NCBI GenBank assembly: GCA_037367405.1 | Contig: JAZKJV010010129.1 | Span: forward strand, 761,428 to 825,427 | DNA: 64,000 nt | Source: Ottelia alismoides | Lineage: Eukaryota; Streptophyta; Magnoliopsida; Alismatales; Hydrocharitaceae | Direction: 5' to 3' | In this document: in pieces, positions 13,011-24,800 of the stretch | How the letters are laid out: the number at the start of each line of letters is the position of its first letter | Numbering within the stretch: position 1 is the first letter of the stretch | Translations under genes and position numbers: made by a program | The notes under the pieces: generated by a model | What the model was told of the DNA's origin: nothing | Database searches by the model: none | What the model saw: only the letters and a program-made list of their open reading frames with translations

Positions 13011-14459
13011 ACGTCGTAGATGGCACACATTGATCGACAATTTTACTAATTTCATCACACTCTGGCACATAGGTCAAGATCAAGAGATTAGTACAATAAC
13101 CTTGTTCTCATACCGACTTAAGGAGCCTGCACTCAGGTTTCATGAGGCCTTCATCGATTTTATCCCATCCTTGAGTATCATAAGATCAGGTCCAGACTCA
13201 AATCCCTCATCCCAATTCATCAAGTGAATCATAAACTCATAACTGCAGTTGTGCAAGTGAGATGTTGATCATGTTCCTTACAGTAGAGACTAAGTAAGCA
13301 ATATATGTGATGAATCCCCATTACATCACCTTTATTCTATCATTTTAGCCTTAAAAATCGTAGCTAATGCATGTATATAGCATTATTTTGTACAAATTAT
13401 ATTCATCATTTATTTAAATTATTGTGTATAAAATATAGTTTTTAATTCCAAAATTTTAGAATAAAGAGAAAAAAGAAAAATAATAAAATGTCAAAGGTAT
13501 TTTATGACTCTAAACCTTGAGACCTAGGCATCTTGATGACTGGGTCGACAAAGAATAAAATAGAGGAGATAAGAGTCAAAATTAGAATAAAAATCTCATT
13601 CTTTACTTCATCACTAACTCATTTTTGGCACCTATTTCATTCTTTATTATTTATACCTCAAATAAATAAACTTTGTACATTAAAGATGAAGATAATAATA
13701 TATGGAAAAATACAAAGTTGAGTTCATGAAAAAAATGTACATTTTATACTCTAAATAAAAAGCCAAAATCCTAAATTCTCATACCCATATCTCCCAAATA
13801 AAAACTCAAAATGTACCAAAATCACATTTAATTATATACAACTTTTAATAAGCTATTTAATGAAGGTACTTTCATAATTTTTGGAGTTAAAGTGCGAAAG
13901 TTAGGTTTGGGACCCCTATTGTATAGTTTACCAATAGAAATATTCGTTTTATTTATTCTTTATCATTTTTATAATTTTATATTTTTATAATTTTGTAAAT
14001 ATTATTTATAACATATTTGCACATTTAAAACACAATAAAACCGTGAATAAATCACAAAATACAATAGTATACAAAATACATAGATGAAACTCCTATAATT
14101 ATACATATATATTTAATACCCCTATTTATTTAACTGTATATAATACATCAGAAAAATATAATAAAAATATATTTATGTATATAAAAATAATCTATAATTA
14201 TAAATAAGAGAATAAAATAATAAACATAGGTATATTTACCTATGTTTTGTTTCTTTTAAATAAAAGACACAAAACATAGGTAAATATACATATAAATCAA
14301 ACCCTAAAAACTAATTTATAATAAATGACCTTGGAAAAATTAATAAAAATAATAATAAAATATTATAGAAAATAATAAATATTATTATTTTATAACTTAA
14401 AATTAATAAAATCATTTATTATTTATTATTTATTATTAATTTTATAAATAATTTTAGGT
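13011..14459. other. AT-rich intergenic DNA without a recognised gene
   Basis: Frames are short and lack domains. An inverted pair around 14227-14285 (CATAGGTATATTTACCTATG and a nearby related copy) could form a small hairpin. Nothing else is supported. Confidence 0.4.
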
Positions 14460-17080
14460 CCAGTTTTCTAGTTGGTCCACGTGGACCAACCAGGTTCCAC
14501 CTCTTGTTGATCTCGGTCAACTCTCTGATCGAGGCATTAGGCCTTGTCAGAACAACGTTTGACCCCGTCTTCTTGATATTCTCTCGCTCGATTCTTTCAC
14601 CATTTCAGCTCTCACTCTTCATGAGTTTTCTTCCTCGAGGATCAGACTTGCATGCGAAGCCATTTCTTCGATCAAAGACCCTCTACGACGTGTGTTTGTC
14701 TCGATCCAAAAGTCCCATGTATATAATATCGCCTCCGCCAACCATTGACATTTGATTCCTCTTCTGCCTTTAAGCCCTAAGCCTAAGCTCCGAGTATCCT
14801 TCCTGATGACAGCAGGGAGTGACTCAGTATTCCAGCTTGGTGTTTAGGCATTGAATCGAGGTTGATCCAAGCTCGCTGCCATCGCCGTTGGAGTTTTTCT
14901 CTTGGAGGTCTTATGCTGGTGAGCTTCTATTTTTCTTTTATTCTTCTAATCTTTAGTTTAGCAGTAGCATATATTAGCATTTAGTCTTGCGTGGTTTTGA
15001 TTATTTTCGCCTATATCCCCAATCCATCAGTCGATAGAGCTTCAACTCTGCCACCTTTTTCGACCACCTCTGTCTAGCTCTGCCTTACCTACCACCGTCA
15101 TCTCACTCCTCTCCGCCATCTCGATGCCTGATGCACCCTCAGCCACCTCATTCTTGCTCAAAATGAGCGATCATGCCCCTCCTTTGTCGTTCTCCGGAGG
15201 GACCTCATCTCATACACCCCTCGCTCATTCTTCCTTCTGAAGGTCGTCGGAGCTTCGCCCCATTCTTGTGAGATAACCCCTGCAGGAAAGACCAAGGAAG
15301 GGAGCCTCTCAGAGGCTCGTCGAGTTGTAGGAGCACTCTCAGGTCCTCCTCTGCCATTCGACGCCTCCGGAGCCCTTTAGAGCATTTCGACACCTCCGAC
15401 CACCACGGAGAGACCTCCGGATTCTTCTGAAGCCATCATGAGCTGAGAAGGAACCACCAACCTCGAGATTTTGCTGAACAAAGCCTATCCAACTGGTGTT
15501 CTTCACGTGTTCTTCGTAAGGCCCTAGCTGTCATTGGATCGAGAGACACTTCCAGGTGGTGTAGTGGTCGTCGGATGAAGGAGACCAGCACCATCAGATT
15601 CCGTCCGAGGATCTAATCCTCGCCCCTCATCAGTGAATTGTCATAGTAGCACCACATGCGGCCACGTGTATTAGTGACAGAATTTGTTCCATCCATCAGC
15701 GACTTTGACTGGGTATTTTGCATTCTTGACCCAACTCACTTATTGTACTTCATTATTTACCCCCAAAAACGTCCATTTGTCATTTAATATTTTCTGTAAA
15801 TTTTGCAAAAAGATCCTTGAAGTTTTTGTATAAATAAATTAGTCCATGCCAGCTCATCTCACGTGTCGTCCCACATGAGGTGGGCATTTTACACTTGAGC
15901 CTCGCTACTTTTTATTTTTGGTTTAACTCAAGACTTACTAATTTCAGTGTTATTTTTTTGTGAAAATTATAGAAAGACCCTTACATTTTATTTTGATCAA
16001 ATATATGCCCATATTAGATTAGTAAAGTTTGTGCATTTGTCCTATTTATAAAATAAAGCAACTGTGCTCCAAAAAATCTCAAAGAATAGGATAGGGTGCA
16101 TGATTGCTTATAGTTTCACGTCCTATTTTTTTTTCATTTTTAGATAATTTGATTATTTATTAAAGATAAAAAATAGCACAAGTATTCCCTATTTGACTTA
16201 AAAACCCATAAAAATTACAAAATCATTTTAAAAAATCCCAAAAATAATATTTGTCTATTTTAGCATATTGAGCCTTCAGACCAAAAATCACTAAAAAAGA
16301 AAAAGAAAAGTCTTAAAAATCCCCAAAATCCTTGATAAAAATATAAAAATTCCAAAACCCCCAAAAATATCATTTTCTAATTTCCTTCATATTATTATTT
16401 ACATGTTAAAATTGATTTGGAAAATTTTGGACATTATTTTTTATTTTTTATTTCCATTTTAATTTGGCTTGTTTAATTAATCCCTGATATGGGATATTTT
16501 TAACTTTAAAAATCCATAATAATTAGAAAAATTCAATAAAAATCATAAAAATAATGCAAAATATTAAAACCCCAAAAATAATTTATTTTCTATATATTTT
16601 TTACTTTTACTATCTTCTACATATATTACCTTACATAGTATATATAACCTTATGTATCTTATATATCTTATTTTAAAAGAAAAAGGAATATAAAAATCAA
16701 AAAATATAAAAAGAAAAATAGAAATATATAAATTAAAAACAACTAAAAATATATAAACAAATTAAAAAACATACAATTAAAACCCATAAAAATCATAAAT
16801 TGGTTAAATATTTGAAAATGCAAATTCCATGTGATTGAATGTTTTATCTTCCATTGCTCTACAACCTTGTTTCCTGTGTACTACACTACTTGCTTGTCAG
16901 TATACATTTGTAGTATTTTATAATAATTTTTTATTCACACTAGCTTGCCTTGCTCGATTCATTTATTGTCTAGGTTGATTGTTGATTGATCACGGGTTTT
17001 GTGAGAGATCACCGCAGCGACTAGATATCTTTGCTTCCTTGAGGATACCATTTTATACCTTTGCAAAATTCGTGCCATCA
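14460..17080 (+). repeat. Ty3/gypsy LTR (5-prime LTR), copy 1
   Basis: The right end is firm: the sequence ends GTGCCATCA at 17080 and is followed after two bases by a primer-binding site. The last ~900 bases match the reverse complement of 61.57-61.98 kb and 63.49-63.90 kb, so it is repeated. The left end is uncertain; 14460 is where a GC-rich block follows an AT-rich stretch. Inside, a GC-rich half (14.48-15.66 kb) precedes an AT-rich half, as in long LTRs of plant Athila/Tat-type elements. Confidence 0.55.
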
Positions 17081-17082
17081 AA

Positions 17083-17100
17083 TGGCGTCATTGTCGGGGA
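17083..17100 (+). promoter_or_regulatory. Gypsy primer-binding site (tRNA-Asp type)
   Basis: TGGCGTCATTGTCGGGGA differs at three positions from TGGCGCCGTTGCCGGGGA, the tRNA-Asp primer site used by Athila-type gypsy elements. It lies two bases after the LTR end and sets the element's orientation as plus. Confidence 0.75.
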
Positions 17101-18182
17101 GCATCAGTTTGTAGAGTAGTTTTTGTCTTTTACATTGCTTAGCCATTTTTGCATTTATTTCTTTGTACTTAATTATCACTTTTAAACCATTTGACAACTT
17201 TTTTGTTTGTCTTCTTGAGAGGGACCACAGACTGAGGAAGATCGCCTATGTGATTCTACACAACCTTGGGATGGGGAGCCAGCTATTCTGACCTAGCCGA
17301 CAGGAGAGAGCAGGAGATTCTTGAGAGAGAGAGAGAGAGAGCGTGAGAGGATAGTAACATTAGCTTAGTTTTATATTTTCTTGTGAGAGAGAGATATTTT
17401 ATTTCTTCTCTATTAATTTGTAATAATACAAGTACATTAGACCTTGGACATTTGGGCCCAAAGTGTTTATTCACTTGGAGGCTCACCGTGTTTTCTACGC
17501 TATTGACCGCTTTGTATCTGAAACGATTGGTACATCCGAAACTAGTGTAAGAAGTTGGATGACTTAATGTAGTCAAATACTTTAACATATATTACTTAGG
17601 TGATATAGATGATAGGAAATCTAAACTGTGTTAGCTTCTCATGAGTAGCGTAATATCATTTCTTGAGGTAGCATGAAACAAGGATGTGTATTTTACATAA
17701 GGCAATTATATTGTATGACCGCCATTTATGTTGTTTGAATCGGACACTTTCGAGGAACCTAGTCCTTGTATTGATTAAAGGAAATGGCTCGTTAGAATCA
17801 AGAATAAATATTGATTGGAAATGATTTTGATAGATGCAAAATCACCAATAGTCATCAATCAATCGTTGAATCAATAGCATCATTGCATAAGTTCATGTCA
17901 TCAGCATCTATAAGAATGTGATGGACATGAATATCTATTTTCATATATAAATAAACATAATTTTATACCTTCACCATATTAGACATAATTGCTATTAAGT
18001 AAACACATATACAATATTATAATGTGGCAATCAATATATGTATACTTAAGCTAATTTATAATTATCCTGTTATTATATGTATCCAAACTATCAATTTTAG
18101 ATGTGTCTAACTTTCCAGAATAAGGTAACAATAACATAATTTTCATATTGGTCAACATCAGCATCCATGTCCATATTTAAAA
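17101..18182. other. Short gypsy leader remnant, then unassigned AT-rich DNA
   Basis: About 300 bases after the primer site look like element leader, ending in a GA microsatellite at 17322-17341. No gag, protease or polymerase follows, so the body of the gypsy element is absent. The rest, up to the MITE at 18183, has no recognisable content. Confidence 0.4.
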
Positions 18183-18373
18183 GGGCTTTTATCAGTTGTG
18201 TCCCTCTGAGATATTGCAATTTCAGTTATGATCCTTTTTTGGAATATAACTGATATTACAAAAGGACAAAACTGTGAATTTTGCAAGAAGGTAGGGACAC
18301 AATTGATATTTCAAAAAATGAGGGGCACAACTGAAATTGCAATATCTCAGAAGGGCACAACTGATAAAAACCC
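18183..18373. mobile_element. 191-base Mutator-like MITE
   Basis: The ends are inverted repeats: the left starts GGGCTTTTATCAGTTGTG, and the right, read in reverse complement, starts GGGTTTTTATCAGTTGTG. Similarity then runs on through CTGAGATATTGCAATTTCAG. It is flanked by TATTTAAAA (18174-18182) and TATTTAAAT (18374-18382), a 9-base target duplication with one mismatch, as expected for Mutator-like transposition. There is no coding capacity. The termini match the 1.5-kb element at 61997-63481. It lies about 430 bases downstream of the MAK16 stop codon. Confidence 0.8.
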
Positions 18374-18807
18374 TATTTAAATAAAAACTCACGGTGTCAT
18401 AGATCGTCAAAATATTCGACTCCAGATCTAATAACGCTAACTACTTGGAAAAACATCAAATAATTGAATACAATACAACATTGGTAATTGCTCCTCTTTA
18501 GTGGAAGGTAAGACCCCGCAAAGTTTCGCCCATCTGTAACCAAGCTTAATATTGATAAACACAAGTATGCATATTTTACAACTCCGCAAACTATTGAAAC
18601 GAGCAACAAAGCAAACGGGGAAATTATGACGATTTGATTAAAATTAAAGAGTGTCTAAATATTTAAATCAGGACAGACACTTTTTCGCCCTTAGTATCTA
18701 CATCATCAACGCATGAAATCACTTAAAATGTAGCAATGTGCCTACCGCTACAAAACTGGCGACTCCCAGATTATGAGAGAATGTTTTCCATGCTATCCCT
18801 TCGCGAC
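18374..18807 (-). other. MAK16 downstream flank, including the likely 3-prime UTR
   Basis: This is the stretch between the MAK16 stop codon and the MITE. It carries no other gene. I see no perfect AATAAA on the minus strand, so the polyadenylation point cannot be placed. Confidence 0.35.
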
Positions 18808-18855
18808 TTATAAGCGCATTGTTTTCCGCTGTCCCCTGTCTTCGTCATGCTCAAC
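18808..18855 (-). CDS. MAK16: MAK16 exon 8 (last)
   Basis: The acceptor TTTCGACAG precedes GTTGAGCATG. It codes [15 protein letters not shown] and a TAA stop. V-E-H-x-D-x-G-x-R is the usual end of the plant protein. It is 81 bases from exon 7. Confidence 0.87.
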   Translation of the reverse strand, partial: VEHDEDRGQRKTMRL

Positions 18856-21800
18856 CTGTCGAAACAAAAATAAATATAAATCATGATGAACAGGAATATT
18901 ATTGACCAGAGACTTCTTATACAGCACTCATATTACCTCAACGTGAACCTTCCCTTTCCGCTTCGTGCTGAGAGCATCCATTGCTTTGGTTGCTGCGTCG
19001 TGTTCGGATAATTTCCTCTTCCCAACAGTGTGCTTAGACAAATCCTCTTCATCTGCATGTACATGATACAGATAATCGCAATAGTTTTGACAATGGATCT
19101 CTCACTATAAAAAAAGCAGCACTGGATCTTATAGTTTTCTTTTGTAGAAGATAGAGAAATTTGTATAGAGCACATGATCGGAACTCGGATCATGATTCAA
19201 AACCTCAACAACTTCCAGTAATTAACTTGCAATGACCAAGGAACGGATGCACCTGCATTTGACTTGTCCATCCCTATCTAAACAACATAATTTCCGCTCA
19301 AATCTCCCCACTCCCATGTGTTTCCCTGTCCAACAGCATTTACCTTGCGTGAAGAGGTTACCAGGGATCTAGGATCCCTTTTTTGAGATAGAATGCGAGA
19401 GGGGGAAAGAGAGATTCTGTTGTGATAGGGCGCCCCTCAGCGAGGTTCGGATCATGAAATTGTTGCTATTCCCTCCTAATGAGAGGTTCCATTTATATAA
19501 AATAGTCGTGCTTAGTCCGCCCTCATCCACATGCCCTGTAATAAGATCCACTCTCATGTGAGACCTGACCTTGAGTAACCATCGGCCTCGCACAACGACC
19601 GGCAGCAGTTCTTAACCATGAGATCATTAATTTTATAAGCACCCTGCATCTCCTACTTGATCGAAGTGGTCAAGTCTCCTTGATTACAAAGTCAACTAAC
19701 ATGTTTCTTATAGGTGAAGTTATTGTAATTTCGTGTTTTGTCGATGTATCTTGTATATAGTGATATTAAATCTTAATATACATTCTTTTAAAACTATTAG
19801 CTCAATCATTGATCAAGCTTACTGCAACACCACACATTTCAAGTAGTTGACCAATTCAATGGTTAAGTTTTCAAGAACTAAACCAAACACCATCACTAGT
19901 AGTCATGCTAAATACAATATATTCTGCCTCATGCGTATGCCTATTATACATGTCCTTGTTTTAGAACCGTGAGGTCATTAATTGTATAGCCGCTCTACAT
20001 CTCCCACTTGGTCGAAGCAGTCAAGTCCCTACACTCCCACTATCCTTGTAGTGTATGCTTGAAGACATTTTATACAAGGATCACAAGTCACTAATCCTTC
20101 TCGGCTGACTCGTATATTCTCGAGTCGAATTAAGCAAACATGTTTAATGTAAGTGCATGTTGTTATTTCCATAATTAGAAAATCAACTAGCATTTTTCTT
20201 ATAGGCATAGATAGTCGTAATTTCTAGTTTTGCCACTAAGTCTTGTATATAGTGGTCTAAATCTGAATATGTTTTTCTTAGAGTTATTATCTCCGTTATT
20301 GATCAAGTTTATTGCAACTTGATTATCAAAATACATTTCAAGTAGTTAACCAATTCAGTAGTTAAGTGTTCAAGAAAATGTTTAATCCAACGACATCACC
20401 AGTAGTCATGCGATATGCAATGTCTTTCGCCTCATGTGTATGTCTAGATTCTTGTCCTTATTTCTTGCTATATCAAAAAAGAACTGCTCCACCAAACATG
20501 AATAAATAATCAAATGTAAATATCCTATTACATGCATCCCCTCTGTCCTACCCAAGGTTATAAAAATCAAACCAAACATGCCGGTTCAACCGATTAATTC
20601 AAGAACCAGAAGAATAGCGATCCAACCACCCGTTTTATTCGAAAAATAAAAATCAGTCAAAAACAATCAAAACCCGATTAGACCTATTAAACCCGACTGA
20701 AGCATTTGAACCAAACCACTGGGTCAACCATGAACCATCCATTTTATGACAAAATAATTTCTAATAATTTAAAAAAATGCGAACTTTTTAGAAACTATTC
20801 ATAATCCAAACTCATTCTACCACATAGTATAGTACTCATTTATCTCTTCTACATATCCCAATGACACATCATCGCATGTCCCTTCCTAACATACGAGCAT
20901 TGCCTCTCTCTTCCCACATTGTGCATGAGGTTGTCTACTCAAACAAAAACAAATGAAGAAGACATTGTAATAGTCATACTATGAGAATCAGTAAAATAAC
21001 AATACGTATCATTAATTAGAGCTTAAATAGTTTTAAAATTGTTAATTTTATACATTACATATAAGTATTTATATGAATTGTACAATATGCATATTATACC
21101 CCTTTGAGTTTTTCTAATAAGATTTAAACCCGTAACTTTTTAGCAATTTCAGATTCTTTAAAAATTCACAATATTATCCTTGTGTTGGTATAACATAGGA
21201 ACACAAGTGTACTAATAAAAATGTCATTACTATGCATTTTGTAAAAATATAGGAGTTCCCATTTAATTGTGAAAAAATAGAGGCATAAGTGTTATTTGAA
21301 AAACTTGGAAGGATACGAGTGTACAAACTCTCTAAAAATATGATGTAGCATCCCAGTCTAACTCGGTTCAACCAGGATGAACCATACAAACCAAACCAAC
21401 AATACAACGGTTCAGTCTTTTTCAATTTTATGAATTGTTGACATCATCATCGGTTCGATCGGCTGGTCCCAATGGTCCAACCATAAAAAACAAAAAATAA
21501 TACTATCCGATTTGATATCCGATTCGATTTTTAAAACCTTGGTCCTATCACCTCATGCGATCCAGCTAGATACACCAATTTCAGATATTTACAGTTCCTT
21601 TCATATTCACTAAATCCCTTTTTTAGAGCTTCCCAATATGTTTTCTTGAGTCAAAGCAATTACAATATGTTGGCCCAAAATTACTTCAACATCTACTACC
21701 TAGGTTTATGGGATAAGCCACGTTGGATCAAACACACATCATTGTGTGCATATTGAACATCTAAAGATTTCTATTCATTTCCATGACATTGAGTCTTATT

Positions 21801-24800
21801 AGGTCTCTTTCCCATCTAGTTTGTATCTTAAAAATGTCTTCAATACTTTATGCAGTATTTTTCTTTACTTGAATGGCATGATCTCTATCTCTTATTATTT
21901 GAATTCCTAGAAAATTGGATGATTTGCTCATGTCCTTCCTCTCAAATTAATTTTTCAGTTTTTCTTTTATTTCATTAAGCATTGTTACGCCATTAACCGC
22001 AAGTAGGATGTCATCCGCATACAATGACATAATTGCATATTAGCCTCAACTCTTCATGATATATACACAATTGTCTAATTTATTTGCAATAAAATCAAAT
22101 TAGATAATTTTCTCGTGAAATATTAAATCGTGGTGAAGACTGTTTCAAGCCAAATAATTTCTTAATTTTTTTAACCTTTTCAGCCTAACCTTTTACATGA
22201 AAACCATCATATTATCGTGTATGTGTGTCTTCTCTTAATTCTCCATTAAGGAAAATTGTCTTCGCCAATTCTGAATCCATAAATATGGCTATAACTAAGA
22301 TCATCCATTTGATAAAACTTAGTAATCGAATAGTAGGTTTACTCAAAGTTTATTTTAACTTTCTGCAGATTAGCTTTGTCAACTAATTTTGTTTTGTATT
22401 TATCAATAGTATGTCAACTTGATATTTTTTCTTGAATGGTTACTTACATCCTATGCATTGCCTACCTTCTCACAAATTGCGTAGCTCTCATAAACCATTT
22501 CTCTTAGTCGAGTCCAACCCATCCTAATAACGAGGATTCCAGTTCATTTAATACCACTGCTTATCAAAGGATATGGAATCTGTATAATTCGCTACATCCT
22601 CATCTACGGTTTAACTTGATGTCTCGTATCCATAGGAATAGTGATCTTTCATTTATGTTGGTTGTGTTCCGGGCCTCTTGTTGCCAATTATACTCATAGA
22701 TTGTGTAGGTTCAACCATTTCCTCTAAAGAATCATTATTATTCATAGTGTGATTCCTATATATGAATAATCAGAATGAACTCATGTCTTATCCAAGTCAT
22801 CTTCATTATCTTGCAAGACAATTAAAGGATTTTGGTTCCTATATTTCATGCCCCTTCTCTTCGCAATTTTCAAAAAGATCGTATCACAACTTTTCATCGG
22901 ATCTTTTGACTCATGGAAGAACCTATACCATTTAGAATGATCATTGTATCCAATGAATGTGCACTTGAATATCCTGAAGTTTAGCGTTCACTAAGTTAAC
23001 TCAATATCAAGACAGATGCAACACATTCTCATTTTCGGATATGAGCCAACTTGAGTTTCCTATCATTCCAAATTTAATATGATGTTAATTCTACATACTT
23101 GGCGGAAATTCGTTGCATATGTTGTTACCAGTCAGCAATGCTTCTTCCTAAAATTTCTTTGAGAGACCAAAGTCTGACAAGATATACCTTAATGCAGTCA
23201 CTGGTGTTTTATTCTTTATTTTGACTGCACCATTTTATTGCGGTGCATAATTGAGTTTTAGTAAACCTATAAAAGATTGCTTGAATGCAACATTCCTCAA
23301 ACTCCTTTAAGTATATTATCCACTTATATCAGTTTTAAGTCAATTGATTTTCTCAATTTCATCTTTATTTATATCTTGCCCCTTGAATATTACAAAAGCC
23401 TTTGCATTTCTTTATAAGAGATATACGTAGGCAAACTTTGAGTAATAATTAACGAATGCTAAGTATATTCCTATATGAATAAACACTAAGTGATCCACAT
23501 ACATCCGAATGGATAAAAATCCAATATTCAATCAATCGATCTCTTCTTAAGAAAGGTTTTTTTAAAGAAATTATTGAGAAATGATTTCTCATCATTTTTC
23601 TAGACAGACAATGTTTAATTTTAGGTAAAAGATTGGCTTTAATTATTTTTTTTAAATACAAGTTTCCTGGATACCACATTCTCATGCGCCACAATCATAA
23701 TCAGACAAATAACACAAAGAATGCTCGAAAACTGCATTCATTGAGTTACTTAAACTTATTACATGAAGACAAAATAGAACACGCTCGAGTACAAACTTTA
23801 TCGTGGCATAAACCTTTTAATTCTTTCCGATTTCTATACGATTATTACAAAAATGAACTTCAAAATCATTCTTGAGCAGAATGGGGACACATGAGGTTCT
23901 AGCATATACTTATGTATACTACATCCTGAAGTACCATAGAACTATCGTCCAAGACAAGCCTATATATTCCAACACCTTCCATATCCAAGTAAGTATTGGT
24001 CTCTACGAAGTTTGTTTCTTCCCCTTTTTGAATGATCATATTTGTCGTAATCGTGGCAGAAATAATGTGCCCTTTTCCCTTGAAGTGTGCATTGAAATGT
24101 CCTTGGTCTTTCCATGGAGTGCACCATATTTACTTCACCATCTTCCTCAATGTCAAAGTTCTAGCATGTAAATCTTTGCTTCGAGAGATCATGTTCAATT
24201 GTCAGTTGTACACGTATGCCCATCACAATTTTAAGCGTGAGATCCACTTCTAAAGATGCGATGACCATGTTGAGAGATTGTGGAGGCTTCTTAGGACAAT
24301 CATTATTTGCATTCTCTCATATTCGTACATTCAGCGATTGCTAGGTTTTTGGCTACCACGATCATTTTATTCATGTGCTATAAGGCACTTTCAAATTTAT
24401 TCATTCTACACAATGTGTACTTGTGTATAAGAAGCTAGAGATTCACTACCGATTTGGGGTGATATTTGTCCTTCACCGCGGTACAAAACTTGTGTGTTGA
24501 TTTGCAAGTCTCAAAGATCCTTATCATATTTAGCTCCATGTGGGTCGACATAAAACTCCTAACCTATTTGTTGAAATAAATAAATGTGGAAGTGATCGAT
24601 AATCAGAGACAAAAATCAAACATAAATATCTTATTTTACGTGGAACCCTACTCCTTGAGGGAGCGAGATGAAACCATAGGAGAAGGCCTCAAAGGGCCAG
24701 AGGCCTCAAAGGGTCAAATCATCTATTGCAATCTCCCAACGAGTACATAGTGTGTGAGATTTTTATATAGCCCACAGACAGATCGGAGTCCCATCGCTCA

